A stretch of 64,000 nt of DNA from an uncultured Alphaproteobacteria bacterium (lineage in GTDB: Bacteria > Pseudomonadota > Alphaproteobacteria > Rickettsiales > UBA1997), in NCBI GenBank assembly GCA_949288805.1, contig CASELL010000006.1, positions 1 through 64,000 on the forward strand, written 5' to 3'. Each line of letters starts with the position of its first letter. Positions within the stretch are counted from its first letter, which is position 1. A model generated the notes under the pieces. That model ran no database searches, was not told the DNA's origin, and saw only the letters and a list, made by a program, of their open reading frames with translations. The translations under genes and the position numbers were made by a program. Shown here one piece after another: positions 35,941-47,705 of this stretch.

Positions 35941-38187
35941 TTATACTTTTTTTAATATTTCTCTTTTACCAGTTGAATTTGGTGGAGATACTATTCCTTC
36001 TCTCTCCATTCTTTCTACAAGATTTGCTGATTTATTATAACCAATTCTTAATTGTCTTTGTATATAACTTATACTAACCTTTCCATCTCTCATCACAATA
36101 TCAACAGCTTGTTTATATAATTCATCTTCGCTATTGTTTTTAGTATTAATATTTATATTAAAGTTTCCACTATCTTCTTCGTCATCTGTATTTAATATAG
36201 TATTTACATATTCTGGTTTTATACCTTGTTTAATTATATAATTTACGACATCTTCAACCTCTTTATCACTCACAAAAGGTCCATGTGCTCTACTAATTTT
36301 TCCGCCATTTGGCATAAATAACATATCTCCCATACCAAGTAATTGCTCTGCGCCCTGCTCTCCTATAATTACTTTACTATCTATTTTTGAACTAACTAAA
36401 AAACTTATTCTACTTGGAAAGTTTGCTTTGATTACACCAGTTACAACATCAACAGATGGTCTTTGTGTTGCCATTATTATATGAATTCCAGCAGCTCTTG
36501 CCATTTGTGCTATTCTTTGTATTAAAGCTTCTATATCTTTTCCAGCTGTTATCATTAAATCCGCCATTTCATCAACTATAACAACAATAAATGGCATTTT
36601 TTTACATTCTATTTCCTTATTTTCATAAACAGGCTCTCCATTTTCATCATAACTAACTAGATTTTTTGTTGTTAAAATATTGTTTTTTGCTTCTTTTATT
36701 TTTTCATTATAACCATAAATATTTCTTACTCCAAGACTAGACATTAATTTATATCTATTTTGCATTTCATCAACAACCCACTTTAACGATAATACGGCTT
36801 TTTTAGGGTCTGTAACAACAGGCATCAATAAATGTGGTATTCCTTCATAAGCTGATAACTCTAACATTTTAGGATCTATCATTATCATTTTACATTCATC
36901 AGGAGTAAATCTATATAATAATGATAAAACCATTGTGTTAATACAAACAGATTTTCCTGAACCTGTTGTTCCAGCTATTAATAAATGTGGAGCCTTAGCT
37001 AAATCCATTAACACACTTTCTCCTGCTATATTTGATCCTAATATTATTGGTATATTATAATTACTATTTCTATATTCATTTGATATTAATATATCTTTTA
37101 AAAATATTGTATTTCTTGTTTTATTAGGTAATTCTATACCAACAACATTTCTTTCTGATATTACAGATATTCTAGTGGATTTTACTTTTAAATTTCTAGC
37201 TATATCATCAGCAAGATTTATTATTCTTGAAGACTTTGTTCCTGCTGATGGTTCAAATTCATGTAATGTAATAACCGGTCCAGCTTTTACATTTATAATT
37301 TTTCCATTTATTTTAAAATCTTTTAAAACTTTCAATAAATCATTTGCTTGTTGTTTTAATTCTTCTTTTGTTAATATTGTTATTTTATTTTCAGATGATG
37401 TTAATATATCTATTGATGGTAATATATAGTTGTTTTTATTTTGTATTTTATTATCAATTTTTTTCTTTTTTCTATCTTTTTTTTCTTTTTTAAGTTTTTT
37501 TTGTTCATTTTTTTCTTTTTTTTCTTTATATATCTTATCTTTTAGATTTTTTATATTTAAATACATTTTTTGTGGAACTATCTTTTTTAATATTTTAATT
37601 ATAATTTTTATTATAAACAACACTAACAGTTTAATTAATAGTTTTATACGTCTAAATATTTTTGTAGATATAATTTGAATTTTTCTATAACTACAATCTG
37701 TTAATATTATAAAAGATATTAACATTGATACAATAAAAAATGGGATTAATATTGGTGTTGATATATTTGATGTTATATTTTTTATTGTATAACCAATAAA
37801 ACCTCCATTATTATAAATAATATAGTCTTTATTATTAAAAATTGTTGATACAAAAAAACAAGATGAGACTATAAATAGCATAAACATAGGTATTTTTATA
37901 AAGATATTATATCTTTTTAATTTTGATTTTAATTTATTAAAACCAATTTTTGCTATAATTCCAGCTATTAAAAAAGAAGAAAAACCAAACATTTGTATAA
38001 AAATATCAGATACATAAGAACCACATATTCCCATAGAGTTTAAAACTGTTTCTGAATTTTTTACTGTATTAAAAGAAGGATCTAATTCATTATATGATAT
38101 TAAAGCAAAAAACAAAAATAAAGAAAAACATATTATAATAAAACCAATAAATATATTTAATAATATTTTTATTCCTTTTTTATACAC
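35941..38187 (-). CDS. ftsK: FtsK/SpoIIIE DNA translocase
   Basis: Divisome protein that pumps chromosome ends through the closing septum. 748 residues: four membrane helices in about 1-180, a Lys/Glu-rich linker (about 220-250), alpha domain, then the motor with Walker A GTTGSGKSVCIN near residue 408 and Walker B VVIVDEMADLM. The C-terminal gamma domain has the helix-turn-helix RQLRIGYNKSANLVERME that reads KOPS-type guides. Complete. Its short linker is typical of reduced alphaproteobacteria. The DnaA/CtrA-like cluster lies just downstream of its stop. Confidence 0.95.
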   Translation of the reverse strand: MYKKGIKILLNIFIGFIIICFSLFLFFALISYNELDPSFNTVKNSETVLNSMGICGSYVSDIFIQMFGFSSFLIAGIIAKIGFNKLKSKLKRYNIFIKIPMFMLFIVSSCFFVSTIFNNKDYIIYNNGGFIGYTIKNITSNISTPILIPFFIVSMLISFIILTDCSYRKIQIISTKIFRRIKLLIKLLVLFIIKIIIKILKKIVPQKMYLNIKNLKDKIYKEKKEKNEQKKLKKEKKDRKKKKIDNKIQNKNNYILPSIDILTSSENKITILTKEELKQQANDLLKVLKDFKINGKIINVKAGPVITLHEFEPSAGTKSSRIINLADDIARNLKVKSTRISVISERNVVGIELPNKTRNTIFLKDILISNEYRNSNYNIPIILGSNIAGESVLMDLAKAPHLLIAGTTGSGKSVCINTMVLSLLYRFTPDECKMIMIDPKMLELSAYEGIPHLLMPVVTDPKKAVLSLKWVVDEMQNRYKLMSSLGVRNIYGYNEKIKEAKNNILTTKNLVSYDENGEPVYENKEIECKKMPFIVVIVDEMADLMITAGKDIEALIQRIAQMARAAGIHIIMATQRPSVDVVTGVIKANFPSRISFLVSSKIDSKVIIGEQGAEQLLGMGDMLFMPNGGKISRAHGPFVSDKEVEDVVNYIIKQGIKPEYVNTILNTDDEEDSGNFNININTKNNSEDELYKQAVDIVMRDGKVSISYIQRQLRIGYNKSANLVERMEREGIVSPPNSTGKREILKKV

Positions 38188-38310
38188 TTCTATAAAATTA
38201 TATTTAATTAAAATAAATATAGGATATTTTTTATATTTTTCAATAAAATAATTCTTGATATTTTTATTTTGTTATTTATAATGTATATATAATGTAAAAA
38301 ATGTTTTATT

Positions 38311-39531
38311 ATGAAAAATAATATTGTTAATTTTAATTTAGACGAAGATATAATAAAACTAATTGATAATAAAAAATTTAATATTATTCCATTTAATAAA
38401 AAGACAGACAAAAAAATAGATTTGATATTATTTGACTTAGATAAAAAGCTAAATTATAGATCTATATTTAAAGAATTTAGTGGTGTTTCTAGTATAGGAT
38501 TAATATCTCCTACAAGAGTAAGAATTGCTACAAAACTTTTAAAAGATGGATTAACGGATTATATTGTAAAAAGCGATAATAATGGTTCTTTATTATTACA
38601 TATAGATTCTATATTAAATTCAAAAAACAAAGACAGTGATATTTCATATATGGATATGTTTAATTCTAGTTCAAAACTAAAAAAAACATTAAGTAGTCTA
38701 GTAAAAATATCAAATGCAAATATACCAATATTAATATGTGGTGAACAGGGTTGTGAACATGCTTCATATGCTAAGGGTATACATAATTTAAGTAATAGAA
38801 AAAACAAGGCTTTTTTGGATGTTTTTTGTCCTACATTAACTATAGATAATGTCGAAGATGTTATAATGAGTAAAATAGAAAAGATTGATGGTGGGACAAT
38901 ATTTTTTGAAAATATTGATTTATTGGATAAAAAAGTTCAAAATCTCTTTTCAAAATTTATAGATGGTATTGATAAAAAAGATATTAGAATAATATCTAGC
39001 ACAACAAAAAATTTAAAAGAAGAAGTAAAAAATGGTAATTTTAAAGAAGACTTATATTTTTTATTTAGTGGAAGTTGTTTAACGATACCAGCATTAAGAG
39101 AAATTAGAAGTATTATACCAATTTTAGTAAAAACACTTTATAAATATTATGCTTCTGAGCAAAATAAAAAAATAAAAGGAATTACCAATAAAGCTTTAAA
39201 AATATTAGAAAATTACAATTGGCCTGGTAATATTAAAGAAATAAAAACAGTTATTCATAAGGCTGTTGTTTTAACAAACAAGGATGTTTTAGAAGAGAAA
39301 GACTTTTTTTATTTAAAAAATGCTAAAGAAGGTTATAATGATGATGTAGAGGAAAATTTTATTGTTTCTTTAAGAGATTCTCTTGGCAATTTTAAAACTA
39401 TGGATGTTTTAGAAAAGGAAATTATTGATAAGTATTTAAAGCTAAACAATGGAAATATTACTGAAGTAGCAAAATTGTTAAATATTGGAAGAACTACGTT
39501 GTATAGAAAACTTGAGGATGAAACTAAATAA
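38311..39531 (+). CDS. Degenerate NtrC-type (sigma54 activator-like) regulator
   Basis: A 406-residue protein with the three-part layout of an NtrC-family regulator. The receiver-like region (1-105) keeps few phosphorylation residues. In the AAA+ region (about 115-315) the Walker A site reads GEQGCEHA (144-151) where GESGTGKE is expected, so the Lys is gone, and no GAFTGA loop is present between it and the Walker B-like GGTIFFENID. The later FKEDLYF and NWPGNIKEI blocks are kept. A Fis-type helix-turn-helix closes it (AKLLNIGRTTLYRKL). It probably binds DNA without sigma54 or ATP use. It overlaps the transglutaminase-like gene. Confidence 0.82.
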   Translation: MKNNIVNFNLDEDIIKLIDNKKFNIIPFNKKTDKKIDLILFDLDKKLNYRSIFKEFSGVSSIGLISPTRVRIATKLLKDGLTDYIVKSDNNGSLLLHIDSILNSKNKDSDISYMDMFNSSSKLKKTLSSLVKISNANIPILICGEQGCEHASYAKGIHNLSNRKNKAFLDVFCPTLTIDNVEDVIMSKIEKIDGGTIFFENIDLLDKKVQNLFSKFIDGIDKKDIRIISSTTKNLKEEVKNGNFKEDLYFLFSGSCLTIPALREIRSIIPILVKTLYKYYASEQNKKIKGITNKALKILENYNWPGNIKEIKTVIHKAVVLTNKDVLEEKDFFYLKNAKEGYNDDVEENFIVSLRDSLGNFKTMDVLEKEIIDKYLKLNNGNITEVAKLLNIGRTTLYRKLEDETK

Positions 39532-40864
39532 ATTTCTTGTTATTTTTTGTTTATTTTTTGCTACCAATTCATATTCTAAATTAAGGATTTTGGATTGGGA
39601 GCAGACTAGTATATTAAAGGATTATGGTCAAGAAATAGAAGTAAAAGTAAAATTAAAAGCTGAAGATCTGCCAACAACATATTATTATAATAAATGGACG
39701 TTTTATTTTGGTGAAAAAGCTTTAATAAATGTATTAGAAGCAAAAGCATTGCCACCAAGTAGATATAAGAGCTATTTTGGAGATAATAAATTAACCATAG
39801 AATTTGATAGATTAGCAAACAATAAAGAAATAACTTTACAATTCAAATATCAACTATTAGACAAAAACAATGTAAAATATATTAAAAGAAATTGGGTACA
39901 AATACCAAAGTTTTGTGAGGGTGCAAATGGAGTTTTAAAAGTAAAGATAGATAATGGTATGGATCTTTATTCTGTTCATGATATATTTAATTATAATTAT
40001 AATGATAATTTTTATATTTGGACAGGAACAATTCCAAAGAATGGTATAGCAGAATTGTTTGAAATGACATTGAAAGAAGGAAAATGGCTTGTTTCTACCA
40101 TTATAGATATAAATAGTAAAGGAGAGTCTTTAAATGGTTTGGAATTAGAAATACCAAACAATTTTATTGGTGGTAATAATACTATATTAAACTATAATGT
40201 TTCTACAACACAAGGGTCTAGTAATGATATTATAACAGTAGGAAAAGACAAAATAATAGCTAGATTCACTAAATATAATAATACAAATGGTTTTGTTAGA
40301 ATAGATGCTAAAATCAAAAATAACTATAATAATTTTTATTGGTTAAACAATTTTGATATAAACGATACATTGAAAATTAATAATGATTATATTTCCACTT
40401 ATAATACTTTAATATTTAATATAAACAATGAAGATAAAACTAATTTACCAATTCATATAAAAATTGCCAAATGGGTTCATAAAAACATAAAATATGATAA
40501 AAGCTTTGTTGGAAGAGACTTGTCTTCTAAGGATATATTACTTATCAAAAGAGGGGTTTGTGAACACTACGCTATTTTATACCAAGATCTGTTAAGAAGT
40601 ATAGGTATTCCAGCTAAAACAGTTAGTGGTATTAGTTATGATTTTGATAAAAATAAATTTGAAAATCATGCTTGGGTAATGGTTAATTATAATAGTCAGT
40701 GGTTGCCGATAGATCCAACTTGGGGTATATATTCTGGCAAGTTGCCAATATCTCATATATTTTTATATAATAATATAAAAAATTCTGTAAAATATTCAAC
40801 AAGTAAAAATATAGATGATATTACTATATCTATAAAAAATGAAGCTTTGTTTTTAGAGGAATAA
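39518..40864 (+). CDS. Periplasmic transglutaminase-like cysteine protease-fold protein
   Basis: A 448-residue exported protein: signal peptide from MKLNKFLVIF to SYS (about residues 1-20), a beta-rich N-terminal half, and a transglutaminase-core domain in the last third. The catalytic Cys (RGVCEHYA), His (NHAWVMV) and Asp (IDPTWG) triad is intact. The start was chosen at the ATG at 39518 because it begins the signal peptide; it overlaps the regulator gene by 14 bases. The substrate (peptide, peptidoglycan or protein) is unknown. Coupling to the degenerate regulator suggests a shared pathway. Confidence 0.82.
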   Translation: MKLNKFLVIFCLFFATNSYSKLRILDWEQTSILKDYGQEIEVKVKLKAEDLPTTYYYNKWTFYFGEKALINVLEAKALPPSRYKSYFGDNKLTIEFDRLANNKEITLQFKYQLLDKNNVKYIKRNWVQIPKFCEGANGVLKVKIDNGMDLYSVHDIFNYNYNDNFYIWTGTIPKNGIAELFEMTLKEGKWLVSTIIDINSKGESLNGLELEIPNNFIGGNNTILNYNVSTTQGSSNDIITVGKDKIIARFTKYNNTNGFVRIDAKIKNNYNNFYWLNNFDINDTLKINNDYISTYNTLIFNINNEDKTNLPIHIKIAKWVHKNIKYDKSFVGRDLSSKDILLIKRGVCEHYAILYQDLLRSIGIPAKTVSGISYDFDKNKFENHAWVMVNYNSQWLPIDPTWGIYSGKLPISHIFLYNNIKNSVKYSTSKNIDDITISIKNEALFLEE

Positions 40865-40893
40865 AAATAGCCTAACTAAAATCAGGCTATTTT
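40864..40893. terminator. Bidirectional terminator between the transglutaminase-like gene and rpmE
   Basis: 10-bp arms AAAATAGCCT/AGGCTATTTT (40864-40873 and 40884-40893). T-rich sequence follows on the plus strand and the left side is A-rich, so it can end both convergent transcripts. Confidence 0.85.
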
Positions 40894-40928
40894 ATTATAA
40901 ATAAATATATATTATTTTGATATATTAA

Positions 40929-41162
40929 TTATTTTGCACCGAAAGCATCACCATATTTTTTATTAAATTTTGATACTCTATCGTTGTTAGCATTTAAAAA
41001 AGTATTTTGATCTGTTTTCCAAGCTGGATGGTTTGTTGGATCAACATCTAATCTCATAGTATCACCTTCTTTTCCATGAGTAGATTTTACAACAAAACTA
41101 GTTCCGTCTGCTAATACAACATTTAAATTGTGCATTTCTGGATGTATATCTTTTTTTGCCAT
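40929..41162 (-). CDS. rpmE: Ribosomal protein L31
   Basis: 77 residues: MAKKDIHPEMHN start, STHGKEGDTMRLDVDPTNHPAWK middle and a Lys-rich tail. It lacks the Cys ligands of the zinc-binding form, so it is the zinc-free C- type. Monocistronic on the minus strand. Confidence 0.93.
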   Translation of the reverse strand: MAKKDIHPEMHNLNVVLADGTSFVVKSTHGKEGDTMRLDVDPTNHPAWKTDQNTFLNANNDRVSKFNKKYGDAFGAK

Positions 41163-41298
41163 TTTCTTTTTTAAAACATTATCGTCTAAGGTATGATAAA
41201 ATATTAAAATAAAAAGTCAACAAAAAACTTCTAAGCTATTTTAATATAATAAATAATTTTTCTTGATTTTTAAATAATTATTTTTATAATAGATTAAG

Positions 41299-41377
<79 letters not shown>

Positions 41378-41404
41378 TTCTATATAAACAATTTATAAAC
41401 AGTT

Positions 41405-41584
41405 ATGAATAATTTTTTTGAAAAATTTTTAAAAATATCTTCTATTGTTTTTATAATTATTTTAACAATTCTTATGTTTATCTATCCAGATGAGGATTTG
41501 TTATTAGCAATAACGGCGTTGTTTTTAATACAAGCTATTATCTATGCTACAGATAAATATTTTAATTATAAAATTAAAAAATAA
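41405..41584 (+). CDS. Small two-helix membrane protein of unknown function (59 residues)
   Basis: A 59-codon ORF beginning MNNFFEKFLK, with two predicted membrane helices (about 11-27 and 32-47) around a polar YPDEDL turn and a basic tail. It starts 27 bases after the tRNA-Arg. There is no strong ribosome site, so it may be a leader-like or chance ORF, but the two-helix pattern and the length favour a real small membrane protein. Family not recognised. Confidence 0.4.
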   Translation: MNNFFEKFLKISSIVFIIILTILMFIYPDEDLLLAITALFLIQAIIYATDKYFNYKIKK

Positions 41585-41657
41585 TTTATCTCTTAATTAT
41601 ATAAGTATCATAAGTGCTGAAATATTACAATTACAGAGGTTTTTGTAAGGCGCTTTT

Positions 41658-42308
41658 TTATTCTTTATTCTTTAAAAAAGCTATTGATTTTTCGAGAATG
41701 ATAGAAAATAGTTCTTCTATATCAAGATTAGAAACGTCTATTTTGATACACCTATTTCTACTTCTTTCGTAAGCAAAGTTAAAACCTTTTCTAACTTTTT
41801 CATGAAATTCTATTTTCATATCTTCAAATCTATTAGTTTCTCCCCTAATATTTGCTCTTTTTAAACCTTCCATTACATCAAGATCTAGTATTATTGTTAA
41901 ATCTGGTTCAAAATCATCAAGAATAATTTCTTTCATATTGTCAATTTTCTTTACAGAATTATCATAACCAAAACCTTGATATGCTAATGTAGAATCAAAA
42001 TATCTATCAGAAACAACTGTAACACCTTGCTTTAATAGTGGTTTTATTTTTTTTTCAGTATGCACTCTCCTAGAAGCATTCATTAATAATAGTTCTGTTA
42101 TTCCATCCCATTTATTAACAGAACCAGTTATTAATAATTTTCTAATTTCTTCTGCTTCCTCACAACCACCAGGTTCTCTACTCCAAACTGCCTCTATACC
42201 ACTTTTATTTAAATATTCAACAAGTTTTCTAGATTGTGTAGTCTTACCAGCACCCTCTCCACCTTCGAAAGTTATAAATTTTCCTTTTAGATATTTTAAG
42301 TCTTCCAT
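41658..42308 (-). CDS. tmk: Thymidylate kinase
   Basis: Phosphorylates dTMP to dTDP. 216 residues: P-loop FEGGEGAGKTTQS near residues 14-26, the catalytic DRYFDSTLAYQG block, and the LID motif region RANIRGETNRFED. Complete. It follows the MurD-like gene by eight bases in a five-gene minus-strand cluster (ligA-parA-parB-murD-like-tmk). Confidence 0.96.
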   Translation of the reverse strand: MEDLKYLKGKFITFEGGEGAGKTTQSRKLVEYLNKSGIEAVWSREPGGCEEAEEIRKLLITGSVNKWDGITELLLMNASRRVHTEKKIKPLLKQGVTVVSDRYFDSTLAYQGFGYDNSVKKIDNMKEIILDDFEPDLTIILDLDVMEGLKRANIRGETNRFEDMKIEFHEKVRKGFNFAYERSRNRCIKIDVSNLDIEELFSIILEKSIAFLKNKE

Positions 42309-42316
42309 TTTATTTC

Positions 42317-43678
42317 CTAATTATTATTTTTTTTAAAATCATTAATTAAATCTTTATATTCACTACCATAAGAATAATAATAAATACTATTCATATCATC
42401 ATTTATTATAGGGGTTAATAATATAGTTATTTCATTTTCTTTTTCTTCTTTTTTTGTTTCTTTTATAACAGCATCAAAAGCTTCTTTTAATGTATTAAAT
42501 TTATTTACATTTTTTTTATTATCTATATTTACTAAATTATGTAAATCAACTATAAATGCTTTATTGCTGTCTAATGTGTAATCTCTTAAAAATTCACTTT
42601 TGCTTTGTTTTCCATTTACCATAAATATAGAATATAAATTACTATAAGTTTTATATGGAGCAAGTAGTAGATTTTTATTATTTGCTTCTATATTATTTAT
42701 AAATCTTATATTTTCTTTTTGTGTTATTACTTCTAAATAATTTGAAATACCATTAAATCTAGTTATAGCATCTTGTATTATTTTAATATCAATATCCAAT
42801 TCTTTTGCTATTGTAAAAGCACATAATATAGACATCTTATTCACTTCTGTTAAAAGTTTTGTATTAATATCATATGAATCATTTTTATTGTTATGATAAT
42901 CGTAAATAGTTTCATTTATATAAGACAAGCCATTGTCTAACATTTTATTTGTTGATAGCGGTATTATTTTATAGGAAACAGTTTCATCATTTATTAATTC
43001 ATCATAAATATCACAAACACTAGGATTATCTATATTTAATATAACTATTGACTCTTTGCTTTGTCTTAATATTATTTTCTTTTTTATATCTTCAATTTTA
43101 TGATCATTCGTATTTAATATTGCTACTATATCAAAATTCATTTGTTTTAAATAATTCATTTTTGGTTGTCTTAATGATATAGAAAACACAGAATCCTTTT
43201 CTATATTTATATTTTTTGGTATATTATTTATATCTATTCTTTCTTCAAAAGAAGCACAATTAAATGAATTTATATTTGATGTATTTAAAATATCATTTAA
43301 TAAAGAATTTGTTATATAATTATAACCACTACCTATTATACCTATATATTTGTTGTTCGGAAATAAATTATATAGAAATTCAATATCTATAAAAACCTTT
43401 TCTTCAACCGTTGTTAATCTATTTAAAAATGTATTAAAATCTTCGTTTGTTAATAATACGTCTTTTGGCACAATAAAAAAGTCATAATCATCAAAAGATA
43501 TATTATCTATGTTATCAATAATATTATAAAATTCCTTAAATTTGTTTTTAATTTTTTCACTTATATCCCACATAGATATATTTATATTCTCTTTTTTTAA
43601 AAAATTACTTATAGCGATGCTCGTAGTAGTAATTCCAAGAATTAATATATTTTTATCTTTTAAATCTTCAATAAACAT
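42317..43678 (-). CDS. MurD-like Mur ligase homologue lacking the ATP-binding loop
   Basis: A 453-residue full-length ORF. The start (ILILGITTTSIAISNFL) and the block FNGISNYLEVIT resemble MurD. The catalytic P-loop, normally GTNGKTT/S, reads GSGYNYITN (116-124), with no Lys. The DSKATN-like block reads NIEANN, and HRxE reads NYLE. So the ligase residues are gone while the reading frame is intact. It overlaps parB by one base. It is either a pseudoenzyme with a new role or a gene recently released from selection; the coding sequence shows no stop or frameshift. Confidence 0.6.
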   Translation of the reverse strand: MFIEDLKDKNILILGITTTSIAISNFLKKENINISMWDISEKIKNKFKEFYNIIDNIDNISFDDYDFFIVPKDVLLTNEDFNTFLNRLTTVEEKVFIDIEFLYNLFPNNKYIGIIGSGYNYITNSLLNDILNTSNINSFNCASFEERIDINNIPKNINIEKDSVFSISLRQPKMNYLKQMNFDIVAILNTNDHKIEDIKKKIILRQSKESIVILNIDNPSVCDIYDELINDETVSYKIIPLSTNKMLDNGLSYINETIYDYHNNKNDSYDINTKLLTEVNKMSILCAFTIAKELDIDIKIIQDAITRFNGISNYLEVITQKENIRFINNIEANNKNLLLAPYKTYSNLYSIFMVNGKQSKSEFLRDYTLDSNKAFIVDLHNLVNIDNKKNVNKFNTLKEAFDAVIKETKKEEKENEITILLTPIINDDMNSIYYYSYGSEYKDLINDFKKNNN

Positions 43679-44478
43679 TATTTTATAAGGTTATTAATAA
43701 AACTGTCTAATTCTTTTTTTGAGTTAAACCTAAATGAAATAGATTTGTTAGATATTTTACAATTAAAACCTTTTTGTTTTAAAGTATTTATTCTTTCATC
43801 TTCTTTCTTTGTTTGTTTTTTCTGAAAATTCCTTTCTTTTTTTATTAGTTTTTCAACATCTCTAACACTTAGTTTATTATCTACTATATGATCTATAATG
43901 TCTTCGATAAAATTACAGTTTATTAGAGCTCTAGCGTGTCCCATTTCTATATTACCATTAATTAAATGGCTTAAAACAACATCTGGCAAATTTAATAATC
44001 TTATAATATTTGTTATATGACTTCTACTTTTTCCAACTTTATCTGCTATATTTTGATGAGTATAATTGTAATTCTCCATTAGAGTTTTATAAGCGTATGC
44101 TTCCTCTACTGCATTTAAATTTTCTCTTTGTATATTTTCTATTATACTTAGATTAAAGGATTCTTCATCATTAAAATCTTTAATTATAGCAGGTATAGTT
44201 TTTAAACCAGCAATTTTTGAAGCTCTATATCTTCTTTCTCCGGCTATTATTTGATATTTATTGTTATTTAATTTTCTAACCAATATTGGTTGTAGAACTC
44301 CATATTTTTTTATTGAATTGGCCAACTCATCTAATTCTTCTTTTTTAAAATTTTTTCTTGGTTGGTCTTTATTTATTACTATGTCTTCAATATTAAGTTC
44401 ATTTTTTACATTTTCTAATATTGAAAACTTTTTATCTCCTAGAAGAGAAGATAATCCTTTACCTATTTTATCACTCAT
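43678..44478 (-). CDS. parB: Chromosome-partitioning protein ParB
   Basis: DNA-binding CTPase/clamp that loads at parS. 266 residues: ParB N-terminal domain with QPRKNFKKEEL, the GERRYRAS motif near residues 77-84, central helix-turn-helix (DKVGKSRSHITN) and a C-terminal dimerisation domain. It overlaps parA by four bases. Two parS sites lie just upstream of parA. Confidence 0.96.
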   Translation of the reverse strand: MSDKIGKGLSSLLGDKKFSILENVKNELNIEDIVINKDQPRKNFKKEELDELANSIKKYGVLQPILVRKLNNNKYQIIAGERRYRASKIAGLKTIPAIIKDFNDEESFNLSIIENIQRENLNAVEEAYAYKTLMENYNYTHQNIADKVGKSRSHITNIIRLLNLPDVVLSHLINGNIEMGHARALINCNFIEDIIDHIVDNKLSVRDVEKLIKKERNFQKKQTKKEDERINTLKQKGFNCKISNKSISFRFNSKKELDSFINNLIK

Positions 44479-45236
44479 AATTTTTTAATTATTTCTTTTG
44501 TTAAATTTATATAAGCAATAGAACCAGAACAATTTTGATCATAAATTATTGCTGGTACACCAAAAGATGTAGATTCAGTTAATTTTACATTTCTTGGTAT
44601 AATTGTGTTAAAAACAAAATCACCAAGACAACTTCTAACATCGTTTTCAATTTGAGTTGTTATTTTATTTCTTTTATCGTACATTGTGAATAAAACACCA
44701 AGAATACTTAGTTTACTATTAAAATTTGTTTTTATTCTGTCTAATGTTTCTAATAAATAACTTATTCCCTCCAAGGAAAAAAATTCGCATTGCATAGGGA
44801 TCAAGACTTTATCTGATGCACTTAAAGCATTAATTGTTAAAAAACCAAGAGATGGTGGACAGTCTATGATTATGTAATCATACTCTTCAGATATATTATC
44901 AAGTTTATTTTTTAAAAAAAATTCTCTATCTTTTTGTGTAAATATATCCGTTTCAAAAGCTGATAAATCTATATTTGATGGTATTATATCAAGATTATCT
45001 ACTTTTGTTTTTATAATATAATCTTTTATGTTTTTGTTTTTTTCAATTAATAGATTATATATACTTTTTTCTTGATTTCTATATCCAAGCCCAGAACTTA
45101 AATTTGATTGTGGATCGAAATCTATTAGCAGTGTTTTCTTTTTTGTTACAGCTAAACAAGTTGCTACATTTAAAGAGGTTGTTGTTTTTCCAACTCCTCC
45201 TTTTTGGTTTACAACAGATATTATTATTTGTTTCAT
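44475..45236 (-). CDS. parA: Chromosome-partitioning ATPase ParA
   Basis: Walker-type ATPase that drives segregation of ParB-parS complexes. From ATG 45236 it is 253 residues with the deviant Walker A KGGVGKTTT near residues 11-19, the DFDPQSN block and the ATPase motif DCPPSLGFLT. A longer reading from 45245 (MFHMKQ) would start inside the parS site at 45229-45244; MKQIIISVV is the natural start of this family. Confidence 0.96.
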   Translation of the reverse strand: MKQIIISVVNQKGGVGKTTTSLNVATCLAVTKKKTLLIDFDPQSNLSSGLGYRNQEKSIYNLLIEKNKNIKDYIIKTKVDNLDIIPSNIDLSAFETDIFTQKDREFFLKNKLDNISEEYDYIIIDCPPSLGFLTINALSASDKVLIPMQCEFFSLEGISYLLETLDRIKTNFNSKLSILGVLFTMYDKRNKITTQIENDVRSCLGDFVFNTIIPRNVKLTESTSFGVPAIIYDQNCSGSIAYINLTKEIIKKL

Positions 45237-45244
45237 GTGAAACA
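45229..45244. promoter_or_regulatory. parS site 1, overlapping the parA start
   Basis: TGTTTCATGTGAAACA differs from the parS consensus TGTTTCACGTGAAACA at one base. It spans the parA start codon, so ParB bound here could regulate parAB. Confidence 0.88.
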
Positions 45245-45290
45245 TTGATTGTTTTTTTATTATAATAAATATTATTTTTTTTATTTCAAG

Positions 45291-47447
<2,157 letters not shown>

Positions 47448-47522
47448 CTAAAAGAATAATATTTATATTTTTTTTAAAAACAATATTGACAATTAAAAAA
47501 TATATTTTATAATTTAGCATGT

Positions 47523-47599
47523 GGGGACATAGCTCAGTTGGCTAGAGCATCTGCTTTGCACGCAGAGGGTCGTGGGTTCGAATCCCATTGTCTCCACCA
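47523..47599 (+). tRNA. tRNA-Ala (anticodon UGC)
   Basis: Acceptor GGGGACA/TGTCTCC with the G3-U70 wobble that identifies tRNA-Ala, anticodon loop TTTGCAC giving UGC, T-loop GGTTCGAATCC, discriminator A and encoded CCA. Confidence 0.98.
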
Positions 47600-47705
47600 T
47601 TCTTATATCTTTTTTATTATTTATGATTTTATAATTTTACTGATAGTTTTTTAATTTATTATTAAAAACTATTTATCAAAATAGTTTTTAATATTTATTT
47701 TTTAA

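Noticed and set aside
37430-37678. Plus-strand Phe/Ser-rich ORF opposite ftsK
   Set aside because: Antisense of the Lys/Glu-rich linker of FtsK, a typical A+T artefact.
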